Positions 34,673-43,041 of a stretch of DNA of 64,000 bases are shown piece after piece. The DNA comes from Albidovulum sp. Lineage in GTDB: Bacteria > Pseudomonadota > Alphaproteobacteria > Rhodobacterales > Rhodobacteraceae. The stretch covers positions 62,001 to 126,000 of the forward strand of contig JAUQYA010000120.1 of assembly GCA_030837785.1 (NCBI GenBank), written 5' to 3'. The notes under the pieces were generated by a model. That model was not told the DNA's origin, made no database searches, and was given only the letters and a program-made list of their open reading frames with translations. Each line of letters opens with the position of its first letter. The first letter of the stretch is position 1. Both the position numbers and the translations under genes were made by a program.

Positions 34673-35781
34673 TGGCACAAGGCCCCAGGGTCGTTTCGGG
34701 GGGCCCCCTCGTCGAACACCCGGCAACCGGCGCGAAGGTCCGCGCCGGCGATTACGCCGCTCATGCCGCGTCGAGCTATGATCTGGCCAGGACGGCCCTG
34801 CGCGAGGGGCGGGGCGCGGATGCGGCCGACCTTGCGCGCTATACCGTGCAGGAGGCGCTGGAAGCCTACGAGCTGTTCACCGCCTGGTGCTGCGAGATTC
34901 CCGACTTCCTCGCCACGCGCGGGGTTCCGGCCGCGGTCATCGCGGCCGATACCGCGCGGCTGGCGTCGCTTCTGGCCGGGCCGGACGGGTCGGCCTTCGA
35001 CGGCGATGCCGGCTGGGCGCGCTACTGCGCGCTGATCGAGGACTACGCCGCCGGCGCCGAGGCGGCGAGGTGTGATCCCGCGCTTCTGGACGAGGCGCGC
35101 GAGGTGTGGCGCGACACCCATGACCGGCTGTGCGACGGGGTCTATTTCTGGGTGGATGCGGCCGCCCGGCACCTGGGCGAGGAGATCACCGGCGAGCTTT
35201 GGGACGTGCTGATGCAGCCGATGTATGACTACTATGTCCGCTACGACACCGACCATCACCCCTGGGTGCGGAGCTTCGACCTCCTGATGCACTACGCGCT
35301 GGAGGGGTTGCGCGGCCATCTCAGCGGGCCGGGCCGGAAAGGCTCGGTCGAGGTGATCGAGGAGGCGGACCGCTGGGCGCTCCGCTTCGATCCCTGCGGG
35401 TCCGGCGGCCGGACGCTGCGCGACGATCCCGACAGCGGCGCGGGCCCGCGGATGGAGCCGCCCTGGAACCTCGGGGTGACGACGAAGCCGCATGACTGGG
35501 CATGGAACAAGACGGGGATCTGCCTCTACTGCGTGCATTGCTGCCAGCTCAACGAACGGATGCCGATGCGCCGCTTCGGCTATCCCACCCGCGTGGTCGA
35601 GCCGCCGGTCTGGCCCGAGGCGCGCAGCGGCGGCAAATGTACCTGGTACATCTACAAGGACCCCGCGCTGGTGCCCGATGAGATCTATCGCCGGGTCGGG
35701 GCGATGAAGCCGGGGCGCCTTGGCGGCACGGCGCAGCGGGACGGAAACAGGAAGGACGGGACCGATGGCAACGGGGGATAG
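34672..35781 (+). CDS. Unknown protein with DPCGSGG and C-x2-C-x2-CC motifs
   Basis: 369 residues; I do not recognise a family with a known reaction. The N-terminal half is helical (about 1-215). The C-terminal part holds RFDPCGSGGRTLRDDPDSG, then GICLYCVHCCQLNERMPM and GGKCTWYIYKDPALVPDEIY. The clustered cysteines (CLYCVHCC and a later Cys) suggest a metal or Fe-S site. There is no signal peptide. It lies between the importer and the glutamine-synthetase-like gene, overlapping both, so it is probably a pathway enzyme for the imported compound. The last 17 bases overlap the next start. Real gene: very likely. Function: unknown. Confidence 0.75.
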   Translation: MAQGPRVVSGGPLVEHPATGAKVRAGDYAAHAASSYDLARTALREGRGADAADLARYTVQEALEAYELFTAWCCEIPDFLATRGVPAAVIAADTARLASLLAGPDGSAFDGDAGWARYCALIEDYAAGAEAARCDPALLDEAREVWRDTHDRLCDGVYFWVDAAARHLGEEITGELWDVLMQPMYDYYVRYDTDHHPWVRSFDLLMHYALEGLRGHLSGPGRKGSVEVIEEADRWALRFDPCGSGGRTLRDDPDSGAGPRMEPPWNLGVTTKPHDWAWNKTGICLYCVHCCQLNERMPMRRFGYPTRVVEPPVWPEARSGGKCTWYIYKDPALVPDEIYRRVGAMKPGRLGGTAQRDGNRKDGTDGNGG

Positions 35782-37147
35782 AGAGGCCGGACGTGCGCTT
35801 GCCGAACGGGCCGTGGCGGCCATGCTGGCCGGCGAGGCCGACCTGGTGCAGATGGAGATCCCCGACCTCAACGGTGCGCTCAGGGGCAAGTTCGCCGCCG
35901 CGAAGAAGGTCGCCGGCGGGGGCAAGAGCGCGATCTGCACCGTGCTCTACCAGATGACGCCGGTCGATGACGTCTGGGAATCGCGGCACAGCTCCTACGA
36001 CAACGGCTTTCCCGACGTGTTGGCGGTGCCGGACCTTTCCACCGCCCGGGTGCTGCCGTGGCGGCAGGGCATGGGGGCGGTTCTCTACGATGTCGCCTAT
36101 CCCGACGGGTCGCCCTTTCCGCTGGCGCCGCGCAACGTGCTGCGCCGCGTCGCCGACCGCTTTGCCGAAACCGGCTATGCGCCGATGTTCGGCGTCGAAT
36201 ATGAGGCCTTCGTCTTCCACGCCGACCGCGAGGCGCAGGCGGCCGGGCGCCACCACGACCTGACCTCGATCGGCCGGATGGCGAATGCCTATCGTCTGAC
36301 CCAGTCCGACGAGGCGCGAGAGCTTGGCGCCGAGTTCATCCGCCGGATGCGCAGCATCGGCATCACTGTCGAGGTCTTCCACACCGAGCTTGGCCTTGGC
36401 GCGGTGGAATTCGCGATGGCGCCCGCCGGGGCGATGGAAGCGGCCGACAACGCCATCCGCGCCAAGACCTACTTCCGCGAGCTTTGCGCGGAAAGGGGCC
36501 TGACCGCCACCTTCATGGCGAAATGGCGCGTGGGCGATTCCGGCTGCGGCGCCCATGTCCACCAGAGCATCTGGAAGGACGGCGCGAACGCCTTCCACGA
36601 TCCGACGACCGGCAAGCTGTCCGAGATCGGCCACAAATATCTGGCCGGGATGCTCGCCGGGCTTTCCGACTGCGGCGTGATCTTCCGGCCCTATGTCAAT
36701 TCCTTCCGCCGCTTCAACGTCTCGGCCTGGAGCCCGGAGAACGTCTCCTGGGGCCATGACAACCGCAGCGCCGCGCTTCGCGTGATCGCCTATCCCGAGC
36801 CGAAAGCCTACCGGATCGAGCATCGCGTGCCGGGCGCCGATGCCAATCCCTATCTCTCCATCGCCGCGATGCTGGCGGGCGGGCACCACGGCATCGCCAA
36901 CGGCCTGGTGCCGTCGCCACCGGTCGTCGGCAACGCGCTGAAGGCGCCGGATGCGGCGCGGCTCGCCCGGACGCTCGGCGAGGCGACCGAGGTGTTCGAG
37001 CGGTCGGCCTTCGCCCGCGACTACTTCGGCGGCGACTTCGTCGAGCATTTCGCCGCCTCGCGCCGGGCCGAGCTTCAGTACTGGAACGACTGGCTGGCGG
37101 CGCAGGTCACCAGCTACGAGCTGATCCGGCATTTCGAGACGAGCTGA
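35765..37147 (+). CDS. Glutamine synthetase-like gamma-glutamyl ligase
   Basis: 460 residues from the ATG at 35765 (GGAAGG upstream). GS signatures: metal/ATP residues in FGVEYEAFVF and HTELGLGAVEFAMAP, GCGAHVHQS, and the NRSAALRV loop; the N-terminal beta-grasp has MEIPDLNGALRGKF. It belongs to the GlnT/PuuA/IpuC-like side branch that joins glutamate to amines instead of ammonia. Members of this branch act on putrescine, ethanolamine, isopropylamine or alaninol. An amino-alcohol or amine as substrate is consistent with the island. No partner amidotransferase is adjacent, but one is encoded at 11361. Confidence 0.85.
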   Translation: MATGDREAGRALAERAVAAMLAGEADLVQMEIPDLNGALRGKFAAAKKVAGGGKSAICTVLYQMTPVDDVWESRHSSYDNGFPDVLAVPDLSTARVLPWRQGMGAVLYDVAYPDGSPFPLAPRNVLRRVADRFAETGYAPMFGVEYEAFVFHADREAQAAGRHHDLTSIGRMANAYRLTQSDEARELGAEFIRRMRSIGITVEVFHTELGLGAVEFAMAPAGAMEAADNAIRAKTYFRELCAERGLTATFMAKWRVGDSGCGAHVHQSIWKDGANAFHDPTTGKLSEIGHKYLAGMLAGLSDCGVIFRPYVNSFRRFNVSAWSPENVSWGHDNRSAALRVIAYPEPKAYRIEHRVPGADANPYLSIAAMLAGGHHGIANGLVPSPPVVGNALKAPDAARLARTLGEATEVFERSAFARDYFGGDFVEHFAASRRAELQYWNDWLAAQVTSYELIRHFETS

Positions 37148-37177
37148 GGCCCGCGCCGGCCGAAAGGAGACAACGAC

Positions 37178-38344
37178 ATGACCGCCTGCATCGTCGGCTG
37201 GGCCCACACGCCCTTCGGCAAGCTTCAGGGCGAGACGGTGGAAAGCCTGATCGTGCGGGTGACGCGCCAGGCGCTCGACCATGCCGGCATCGGCGCCGAG
37301 GATGTCGACGAAATCGTGCTCGGCCATTTCAACGCCGGCTTCTCGGCGCAGGACTTCACCGCGAGCCTCGTCCTTCAGGCCGATGACGGCCTGCGCTTCA
37401 CGCCGGCGACGCGGGTGGAGAACGCCTGCGCCACCGGCTCGGCCGCCGTCCGCCAGGGCCTGCGCGCCATTGCGGCGAAGGCCGCGCGGGTGGTTCTGGT
37501 CGTGGGCGTCGAGAAGATGACCGACGCCGCCGGGCCGGAGGTTGGCCAGAACCTCCTTCGCGCCTCCTACCTGGCGGAGGAGGGGGAGACGCCCGGCGGC
37601 TTCGCCGGGGTGTTCGGCCGGATCGCCGAGGCCTATTTCCAGCGCCACGGCGACCAGTCCGACGCGCTGGCGCGGATCGCCGCCAAGAACCACCGGAACG
37701 GCATCGGCAACCCCTTGGCGCAGATCCGCAAGGACCTGGGCTACGACTTCTGCCGCAGCGAAAGCGAGAGGAACCCCTATGTCGCCGGCCCCCTGAAGCG
37801 CACCGACTGCTCGCTGGTCTCCGACGGGGCGGCGGCGCTGGTGCTGGCCGACACCGAAACCGCGCTCGGGATGCGCCGGGCGGTGACCTTCCGCGCCAAC
37901 GAACAGGTGCAGGACTTCCTGCCGATGTCGAAGCGCGACGTGCTGCGGATGGAAGGCTGCGCCGAAGCCTGGGCACGGGCGCTGGCGGCAGCTCGGCTGC
38001 GGCTGGATGACCTGTCCTTCGTCGAGACGCACGACTGCTTCACCATCGCCGAACTGATCGAATACGAGGCGATGGGGCTTGCCCGGCCGGGACAGGGGGC
38101 GAAGATCGCGCTTGAAGACCAGACAGAAATGGGCGGGCCGCTGCCGGTCAACCCCTCGGGCGGGCTGAAGGCCAAGGGCCACCCGATCGGCGCGACCGGC
38201 GTGTCGATGCATGTGCTGTCGGCGATGCAGCTCATGGGCGAGGCCGGGGACATCCAAGTGCGGGACGCGACGCTCGCCGGGATCTTCAACATGGGCGGGG
38301 TGGCCGTGGCCAACTACGTCTCGATCCTCGAGCGGCTGAAGTGA
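37178..38344 (+). CDS. Thiolase-like/acetyl-CoA acetyltransferase family protein
   Basis: 388 residues. The nucleophile Cys is in ENACATGSAAVRQGL, and PLPVNPSGGLKAKGHPIGAT carries the GHP motif; THDCFTIAELIEYEAMGLA is typical of the SCP2-thiolase-like group. Such proteins cleave or form beta-ketoacyl-CoA. GAAAGGAG precedes the ATG. Last gene of the LIV-type operon; it may process acyl-CoA from the imported compound. It resembles only distantly the classical thiolase at 62403. Confidence 0.85.
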   Translation: MTACIVGWAHTPFGKLQGETVESLIVRVTRQALDHAGIGAEDVDEIVLGHFNAGFSAQDFTASLVLQADDGLRFTPATRVENACATGSAAVRQGLRAIAAKAARVVLVVGVEKMTDAAGPEVGQNLLRASYLAEEGETPGGFAGVFGRIAEAYFQRHGDQSDALARIAAKNHRNGIGNPLAQIRKDLGYDFCRSESERNPYVAGPLKRTDCSLVSDGAAALVLADTETALGMRRAVTFRANEQVQDFLPMSKRDVLRMEGCAEAWARALAAARLRLDDLSFVETHDCFTIAELIEYEAMGLARPGQGAKIALEDQTEMGGPLPVNPSGGLKAKGHPIGATGVSMHVLSAMQLMGEAGDIQVRDATLAGIFNMGGVAVANYVSILERLK

Positions 38345-38416
38345 CCCTGTGGCGGGTGCCCGCGGACCGGTGCGCCGCGGCTGCGGCGGGTCCGCCCCGC
38401 CGATCCGCAACCCCGC

Positions 38417-39172
38417 TCATCCCCAGGTCCTGAGCGCGAAGACCGCGGTCATGCCGACCCCCACGAGCGCGATCAGCCCACGCCGCACCGGGCGCGACAG
38501 CAGCCGGGCCACCGGGGCGCCCGCAAGCGTCACCGCCGTCGAGGCGGCCATCATCAGCACGGCCTGCGGCCAGGCCACCAGCCCCGCCGCCGCGAAGGCC
38601 GTCACCGAAATCGCCGACAGCACGAAGGACAGGCCATTCTTCAGGCCGTTCATCTCGTGCAGGTCGCTCATGCCCCAGACCGAGAAGAGCGCGAGCAGCA
38701 TGATCCCGAGCCCGCCATTGAAATAGCCGCCATAGAGGCTGACGAGGAAGAGGCCGGCCGCCGCCCTGGCCCCTTCGCCGCTGGCAAGGCCCGAGACAAG
38801 CCGGCGCAGGCGGTCGCCGAACAGGAACGCGAGCGTCGCGAACAGAAGCAGCGCCGGCACGATCCTCGAGAACGTCTCGTTCGATGACACCATCAGCAGA
38901 AGCGATCCGGCGAGCCCGCCCGCAAGCGTCACCGCCGCCAGGCGGCCAAGGCGCGCGCGATCCACCCGCCCGAGTTCCCGGCGGAATCCCAGGGCTCCGG
39001 CAAGGTATCCCGGAAACACCGCCACCGCGCTGGTGGCATTGGCCGCGACGGACGGGATGCCGGTGAAGACAAGGGCCGGAAAGGTCAGGAACGTGCCCCC
39101 GCCCGCCACCGTGTTCAGCATTCCCGCCCCGAAGGCGGCGGCGGCGAGGATGGCCCCGTCGAAAAGCGTCAT
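38417..39172 (-). CDS. TSUP family permease (TauE/SafE-like)
   Basis: 251 residues, about seven to eight membrane segments. The family pattern GMLNTVAGGGTFLTFPALVF starts the protein and VSLYGGYFNGGLGIMLLALF is in the second half. TSUP proteins export sulfite, sulfoacetate or related anions; substrate here unknown. It lies 10 bases downstream of the Rnk-like gene. The 72-base gap to the convergent thiolase-like gene contains only GC-rich sequence. Confidence 0.88.
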   Translation of the reverse strand: MTLFDGAILAAAAFGAGMLNTVAGGGTFLTFPALVFTGIPSVAANATSAVAVFPGYLAGALGFRRELGRVDRARLGRLAAVTLAGGLAGSLLLMVSSNETFSRIVPALLLFATLAFLFGDRLRRLVSGLASGEGARAAAGLFLVSLYGGYFNGGLGIMLLALFSVWGMSDLHEMNGLKNGLSFVLSAISVTAFAAAGLVAWPQAVLMMAASTAVTLAGAPVARLLSRPVRRGLIALVGVGMTAVFALRTWG

Positions 39173-39182
39173 CGCCGGCCCC

Positions 39183-39596
39183 TCAGGCCGCCGGGGCGTC
39201 CGCCTCGGGCGGGGACACCGACAGCACCGTCAGTTCCCGGGTCTCGCCCATCCGGGTTTCCCAGGTAAAGCGCGCGCCCGCCGCAAGGCCGAGGAGGGCC
39301 ACGCCGATCGGCGTCATGACAGAGGCGCGGCCCGCCGCGATGTCGGCGTCCTCGGGCCAGACGAGGGTGATGGTCTGGTCGCGGCCGGTCGCCTCGTCGC
39401 GGTAGGTGATGGTGCTGCCGATCCCGGCCACGTCGGCGCCGATCTTCGCGGCGGGAACGATGCGCGCGCGGGTCAGTTCGTCGAGCAACCGGCCCGCCAG
39501 ATCGGGGCTGCGCGCCAGCATGCCGTCGGCCAGGCGTTCGAGCCGGTCGAGGGTTTCGCGGGCGATGGTCACTTGCGGGCGGGATTTGCGGGCCAT
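39183..39596 (-). CDS. Rnk/GreA-type nucleoside diphosphate kinase regulator
   Basis: 137 residues. The C-terminal GreA/GreB-type FKBP-like domain is clear: GSTITYRDEATGRDQTITLV, ASVMTPIGVALLGLAAGARF. The N-terminal helix pair is short, as in Rnk, so it is not a normal cleavage factor. Rnk binds RNA polymerase and affects nucleoside diphosphate kinase levels in other bacteria. Probably co-transcribed with the TSUP gene. Confidence 0.82.
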   Translation of the reverse strand: MARKSRPQVTIARETLDRLERLADGMLARSPDLAGRLLDELTRARIVPAAKIGADVAGIGSTITYRDEATGRDQTITLVWPEDADIAAGRASVMTPIGVALLGLAAGARFTWETRMGETRELTVLSVSPPEADAPAA

Positions 39597-39903
39597 GATC
39601 TGTCCTCGTTGTCTGGTGGGCGGCGTGACCGGGACAGGATGCCCCGCGGTCGACAGCGTCTTTTCGTGAACGGCCCCGGGCGACGGGTCAGCGACGACAT
39701 CCCTCTGCCCGGGGCAGAGAGCGCATCAGCAGCACCCCGGCACGATGCCGGGCCCTGCGGGGGAAAAAGACCGTCGCCATGCTGCGACCATAGGCCGATG
39801 TCCGGGGGATAGTCCAGCGCGGTCGCGCCCGGCCCCGGCGCGGGTCCGCCGGATGGGGCATCGCAGCACCGGCGAGGGCCGTTTCAGCCGCGCAGGGCGG
39901 GTC
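39597..39903. other. Intergenic region with two palindromes
   Basis: About 300 bases between the rnk-like start and the haemoglobin stop. I see no gene. It holds an 8-bp inverted repeat CTCTGCCC/GGGCAGAG near 39704-39720 and a hairpin CCCGGCA-CGA-TGCCGGG at 39736-39752. The latter may end transcription of the haemoglobin gene, though it has no U-tract. Confidence 0.4.
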
Positions 39904-40347
39904 TCAGCGCAGGGTGAACGCGGTGCGGCGGGCGGTGTCCTCCACGGCCATGTGCAGCGACCGGGCGATGCGCTCGGCCCGTTCGATCACATGTGCGGCA
40001 CCTTCGGGCGGGCAGACCTCGTCGGCGGTCTGGCGGAACAAGTCCAGCCACCGGTCGAAATGCGCCCAGTTGACCGGAAGGGTCGCATGGGCGGGCATCG
40101 GCGCGCCGTGGTAGCGCCCGGTCATCAGCGCGACCGAGGACCAGAAGGCCACCATGCGGTCCAGATGCTTCGCCCAGTCGGCGATGCGGTCGGCGAAGAT
40201 CGGCCCCAGAACCGCATCCGCCCGCACCCGGGAATAGAAGTCGTGCACGAGTGCGGTGAGGATGATCTCGTCAAGCCCGGTCTGGGCCATCAGAGCTGCG
40301 GTGATCTCCGGCCGGGCAGAGGAAACGGACGCTTGGGCTCCTGACAT
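39904..40347 (-). CDS. Group III truncated haemoglobin
   Basis: 147 residues from the ATG at 40347, which has a GGAG ribosome site; an in-frame ATG at 40374 lacks one. Family segments include IILTALVHDFYSRVRADAVL, GPIFADRIADWAKHLDRMVA FWSS and GRYHGAPMPAHATLPVNWAH, with the heme-binding His in the 'HLDRMVAFW'/'MPAH' helices. Group III globins are linked to low oxygen and nitric oxide handling. It is divergent from the cbb3 oxidase operon and shares the palindrome at 40392. Confidence 0.85.
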   Translation of the reverse strand: MSGAQASVSSARPEITAALMAQTGLDEIILTALVHDFYSRVRADAVLGPIFADRIADWAKHLDRMVAFWSSVALMTGRYHGAPMPAHATLPVNWAHFDRWLDLFRQTADEVCPPEGAAHVIERAERIARSLHMAVEDTARRTAFTLR

Positions 40348-40391
40348 CGGGGCAACTCCGGTTGAGGCTTGCAATCCTGTCTAGGTCTGTT

Positions 40392-40414
40392 AATTGGTAT
40401 TGTAAATACCGATT
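40392..40414. promoter_or_regulatory. Palindrome between trHb and ccoN (Rrf2/NsrR-like candidate)
   Basis: AATTGGTATT, spacer GTA, AATACCGATT: arms match at 9 of 10 positions. The 23-base layout with A/T-rich ends and GTATT/AATAC cores resembles sites of Rrf2 regulators such as the nitric oxide sensor NsrR. It is 45 bases from the haemoglobin start and 93 from ccoN. The regulator is not encoded in this window, so the identity is a guess. Confidence 0.55.
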
Positions 40415-40506
40415 CAACCTATCCGCGCCGCCCGCCGGCGGCGCGACGGTCCGTGCCGCACGTCGGCCGGACCCGAGGGCGTGTTTTTGGGAGACGCGGA
40501 GCGGAC

Positions 40507-42141
40507 ATGCGCGCATCGCTGACAATGGCAGAGCGGAAGACCGGGCTTGGCCTTTCGGCGGCGCTGGCGCTCATGGGGCTGGCGATGGCCGCGGCGGCGC
40601 GGCAGGGTCCGATGGCGGTGCATGGCGTCATGGCACTGGCGCTCGGCCTCGTCCTGGTGTTCCGGCTTGGCGCCTCGCTCTACGAAGATCCGGTGCCGGC
40701 CCCCGGCCGGGAACGGCGCTACGATGACGCCCCCACCCGCTTCGGCATCGTCATGACGCTGGTCTGGGCGATGATCGGCATGGGCGCGGGCGTCTGGGTT
40801 GCGGCGCTCCTCTACTGGCCCGAGGCGACGCCGCTCTGGCCGGCGACCAGCTTCGGCCGGCTGCGCCCGGTGCATACCACCGGGGTGATCTTCGGCTTCG
40901 GCGGCAACGCGCTGATCGCCACCTCGTTCCACGTCCTGCAACGCACCTCGCGGGCGCGGCTCGCCGACGCGCTCAGCCCGTGGGTGGTGCTGATCGGCTT
41001 CAACCTCTTCTGCGCCTGGGCGGTGACCGGCTATCTGATGGGATCGACCCAGTCGAAGGAATACGCCGAGGCGGAATGGTATGCCGACCTCTGGCTGGTC
41101 GCGGTCTGGCTGGTCTACTTCGCGCTCTACATCCGCACGCTCGCCCGCCGGGCAGAACCGCATATCTACGTCGCCAACTGGTATTACATGGCCTTCATCC
41201 TGGTGGTGGCGATCCTGCACATCGTCAACAACATCGCGCTGCCCGTCAGCCTCGCGGGGGCGCGGAGCTTTCCGGTCTGGTCGGGGGTGCAGGATGCGAT
41301 GATCCAGTGGTGGTATGGCCACAATGCGGTCGCCTTCTTCCTGACGGCCGGGTTCCTGGGGATGCTCTACTATTTCCTGCCCGTGCGCTCGGGCCGGCCG
41401 ATCTGGTCCTATCGGCTCTCGATCCTCAGCTTCTGGGGGATCGTGTTCTTCTACATCTGGGTCGGCTCGCACCACCTGCACTACACCGCGCTGCCCTACT
41501 GGGTGCAGACGCTGGGGATGACCTTCTCGGTGATGCTGCTGGTGCCCTCCTGGGCCTCGGCCGGCAATGCGATCGCGACACTGAACGGTGCCTGGCACAA
41601 GGTCCGCGACGACGCGACGCTGCGTTTCATGTTCGTGGCGGCAGTGTTCTACGGGCTTTCCACCTTCGAGGGCTCGTTCCTCGCCATCCGCCCGGTCAAC
41701 TCGCTCAGCCATTACACCGACTGGACGGTGGGCCACGTCCATTCCGGCACGCTGGGCTGGGTCGCCATGATCATCTTCGGCGCGATCTACACTTTGGTGC
41801 CACAGCTTTCGGGCCGCGACACGATGGCCTGGCCGCGGGCGATCGAGTGGCACTTCTGGCTCGCCGTCACCGGAACGCTGGTCTACGTCGTCTCGATGTG
41901 GAACGCCGGCATCACGCAAGGGTTGATGTGGCGCGCCTATGACGACAGCGGCGCGCTTTCCTACAGCTTCCTGCAATCGGTGCAGGCGATGGCGCCCTAC
42001 TACCTGCTCCGGGCCATCGGCGGGGCGATGTTCCTGACCGGAGCGGTGATCTGCACGCTGAACTGCCGGGCGACGATGCGCGCGGCACCGGCCGGCGCCG
42101 GGGCGCGCGACCGCCCGCTCGCCCTGCAACCGGCGGAGTAG
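40507..42141 (+). CDS. ccoN: cbb3-type cytochrome oxidase subunit I (CcoN)
   Basis: 544 residues from the ATG at 40507 (GGAG, six bases upstream). About 14 membrane segments. Heme and copper ligands: RPVHTTGVIFGFGGNAL, the cbb3-type active site with Tyr in IQWWYGHNAVAFFLT, the CuB pair in GSHHLHYTALP, and the heme pair in GHVHSGTLGWVA. It is the catalytic O2-reducing, proton-pumping subunit of a high-affinity oxidase. Confidence 0.96.
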   Translation: MRASLTMAERKTGLGLSAALALMGLAMAAAARQGPMAVHGVMALALGLVLVFRLGASLYEDPVPAPGRERRYDDAPTRFGIVMTLVWAMIGMGAGVWVAALLYWPEATPLWPATSFGRLRPVHTTGVIFGFGGNALIATSFHVLQRTSRARLADALSPWVVLIGFNLFCAWAVTGYLMGSTQSKEYAEAEWYADLWLVAVWLVYFALYIRTLARRAEPHIYVANWYYMAFILVVAILHIVNNIALPVSLAGARSFPVWSGVQDAMIQWWYGHNAVAFFLTAGFLGMLYYFLPVRSGRPIWSYRLSILSFWGIVFFYIWVGSHHLHYTALPYWVQTLGMTFSVMLLVPSWASAGNAIATLNGAWHKVRDDATLRFMFVAAVFYGLSTFEGSFLAIRPVNSLSHYTDWTVGHVHSGTLGWVAMIIFGAIYTLVPQLSGRDTMAWPRAIEWHFWLAVTGTLVYVVSMWNAGITQGLMWRAYDDSGALSYSFLQSVQAMAPYYLLRAIGGAMFLTGAVICTLNCRATMRAAPAGAGARDRPLALQPAE

Positions 42142-42145
42142 GCCG

Positions 42146-42877
42146 ATGCCGCTGAAACTGCACTACAACCTGGAAAAGCTGTCGATGGGGCTCGTCGCCG
42201 CGATCATCGTCGCCGCCTCGATCGGCGGTCTGGTGGAGATCGCGCCGCTCTTCACCATCGACGAGACGGTGGCGGTGCCGGAAGACCTTCGCCCGCTGAC
42301 GCCGCTGGAACTGGCCGGACGGGAAATCTACATCCGCGAAGGCTGCTACGCCTGCCACAGCCAGATGGTGCGCAGCCTGGCCGACGAGATCGACCGCTAC
42401 GGCCCCTATTCGCTGGCCGGCGAAAGCGCCTATGACCATCCGATGCTCTGGGGCTCGAAGCGCACCGGGCCGGACCTTGCACGGCTGGGCGGCAAGTATT
42501 CCGACCGCTGGCATGTCGAGCACCTGACCGACCCGCGGGCGGTGGTGCCGGCCTCGATCATGCCGGCCTATCCCTGGCTGATGCGCCCGCTGGAGACCGG
42601 CAACCTCGGGCCCGAACTGGCGGCGCTCGCGCGCCTGGGCGTGCCCTACGACGCCGGCATGATCACCAATGCCGCGACGGACGCGCTGGGGCAGAGCCGG
42701 CCGGATTCGCCCGGCGCGGAAGCGGCGCGCGACCGCTACGGCGAGCGGTTCGCGGCGCGGGATTTCGATGGCAACCCGACGGAACTGACCGAGATGGACG
42801 CGCTGGTGGCCTACCTGCAATCGCTCGGCACCCAGACGCGGGCGCCCTACGACCTTCTGGCACGGGGGGGCGAATGA
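42146..42877 (+). CDS. ccoO: cbb3 oxidase subunit II, mono-heme cytochrome c (CcoO)
   Basis: 243 residues: one N-terminal anchor (LVAAIIVAASIGGLVEIAPL) and one heme c site (EGCYACHSQMVR). GPYSLAGESAYDHPMLWGSK and ASIMPAYPWLM are family markers; the distal Met is in the latter region. Four bases after ccoN, overlapping ccoQ. Confidence 0.96.
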   Translation: MPLKLHYNLEKLSMGLVAAIIVAASIGGLVEIAPLFTIDETVAVPEDLRPLTPLELAGREIYIREGCYACHSQMVRSLADEIDRYGPYSLAGESAYDHPMLWGSKRTGPDLARLGGKYSDRWHVEHLTDPRAVVPASIMPAYPWLMRPLETGNLGPELAALARLGVPYDAGMITNAATDALGQSRPDSPGAEAARDRYGERFAARDFDGNPTELTEMDALVAYLQSLGTQTRAPYDLLARGGE

Positions 42878-43041
42878 CCCACGACCTTCTCGTCTACATT
42901 GCCAAGACCTTCGGCCTGATCTGGATGATGGGGTTCTTCCTCGTCGTCCTGATCCGCACCTACAGCCCCGGCCGCCGCGCCGCCCACGACCGCGCGGCGC
43001 GCTCGATCCTGCTGTCCGACGAGCGGGAGGGGCAGCGATGA
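42874..43041 (+). CDS. ccoQ: cbb3 oxidase small subunit CcoQ
   Basis: 55 residues: MTHDLLVYIAKTFGLIWMMG, a single membrane helix, then a basic tail ending with SDEREGQR. The ATG overlaps the ccoO stop by four bases and its stop overlaps the ccoP ATG. Size, position and helix match CcoQ, which stabilises the oxidase. Confidence 0.9.
   Translation: MTHDLLVYIAKTFGLIWMMGFFLVVLIRTYSPGRRAAHDRAARSILLSDEREGQR

Noticed and set aside
35549..38410. Reverse-strand frame of over 900 codons opposite the GS-like and thiolase-like genes
   Set aside because: Same reason: conserved forward genes explain it, and the predicted product is compositionally odd.
38345..38416. Terminator between the convergent thiolase-like and TSUP genes
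   Set aside because: Only loose GC-rich complementarity without a clear stem or U-tract.
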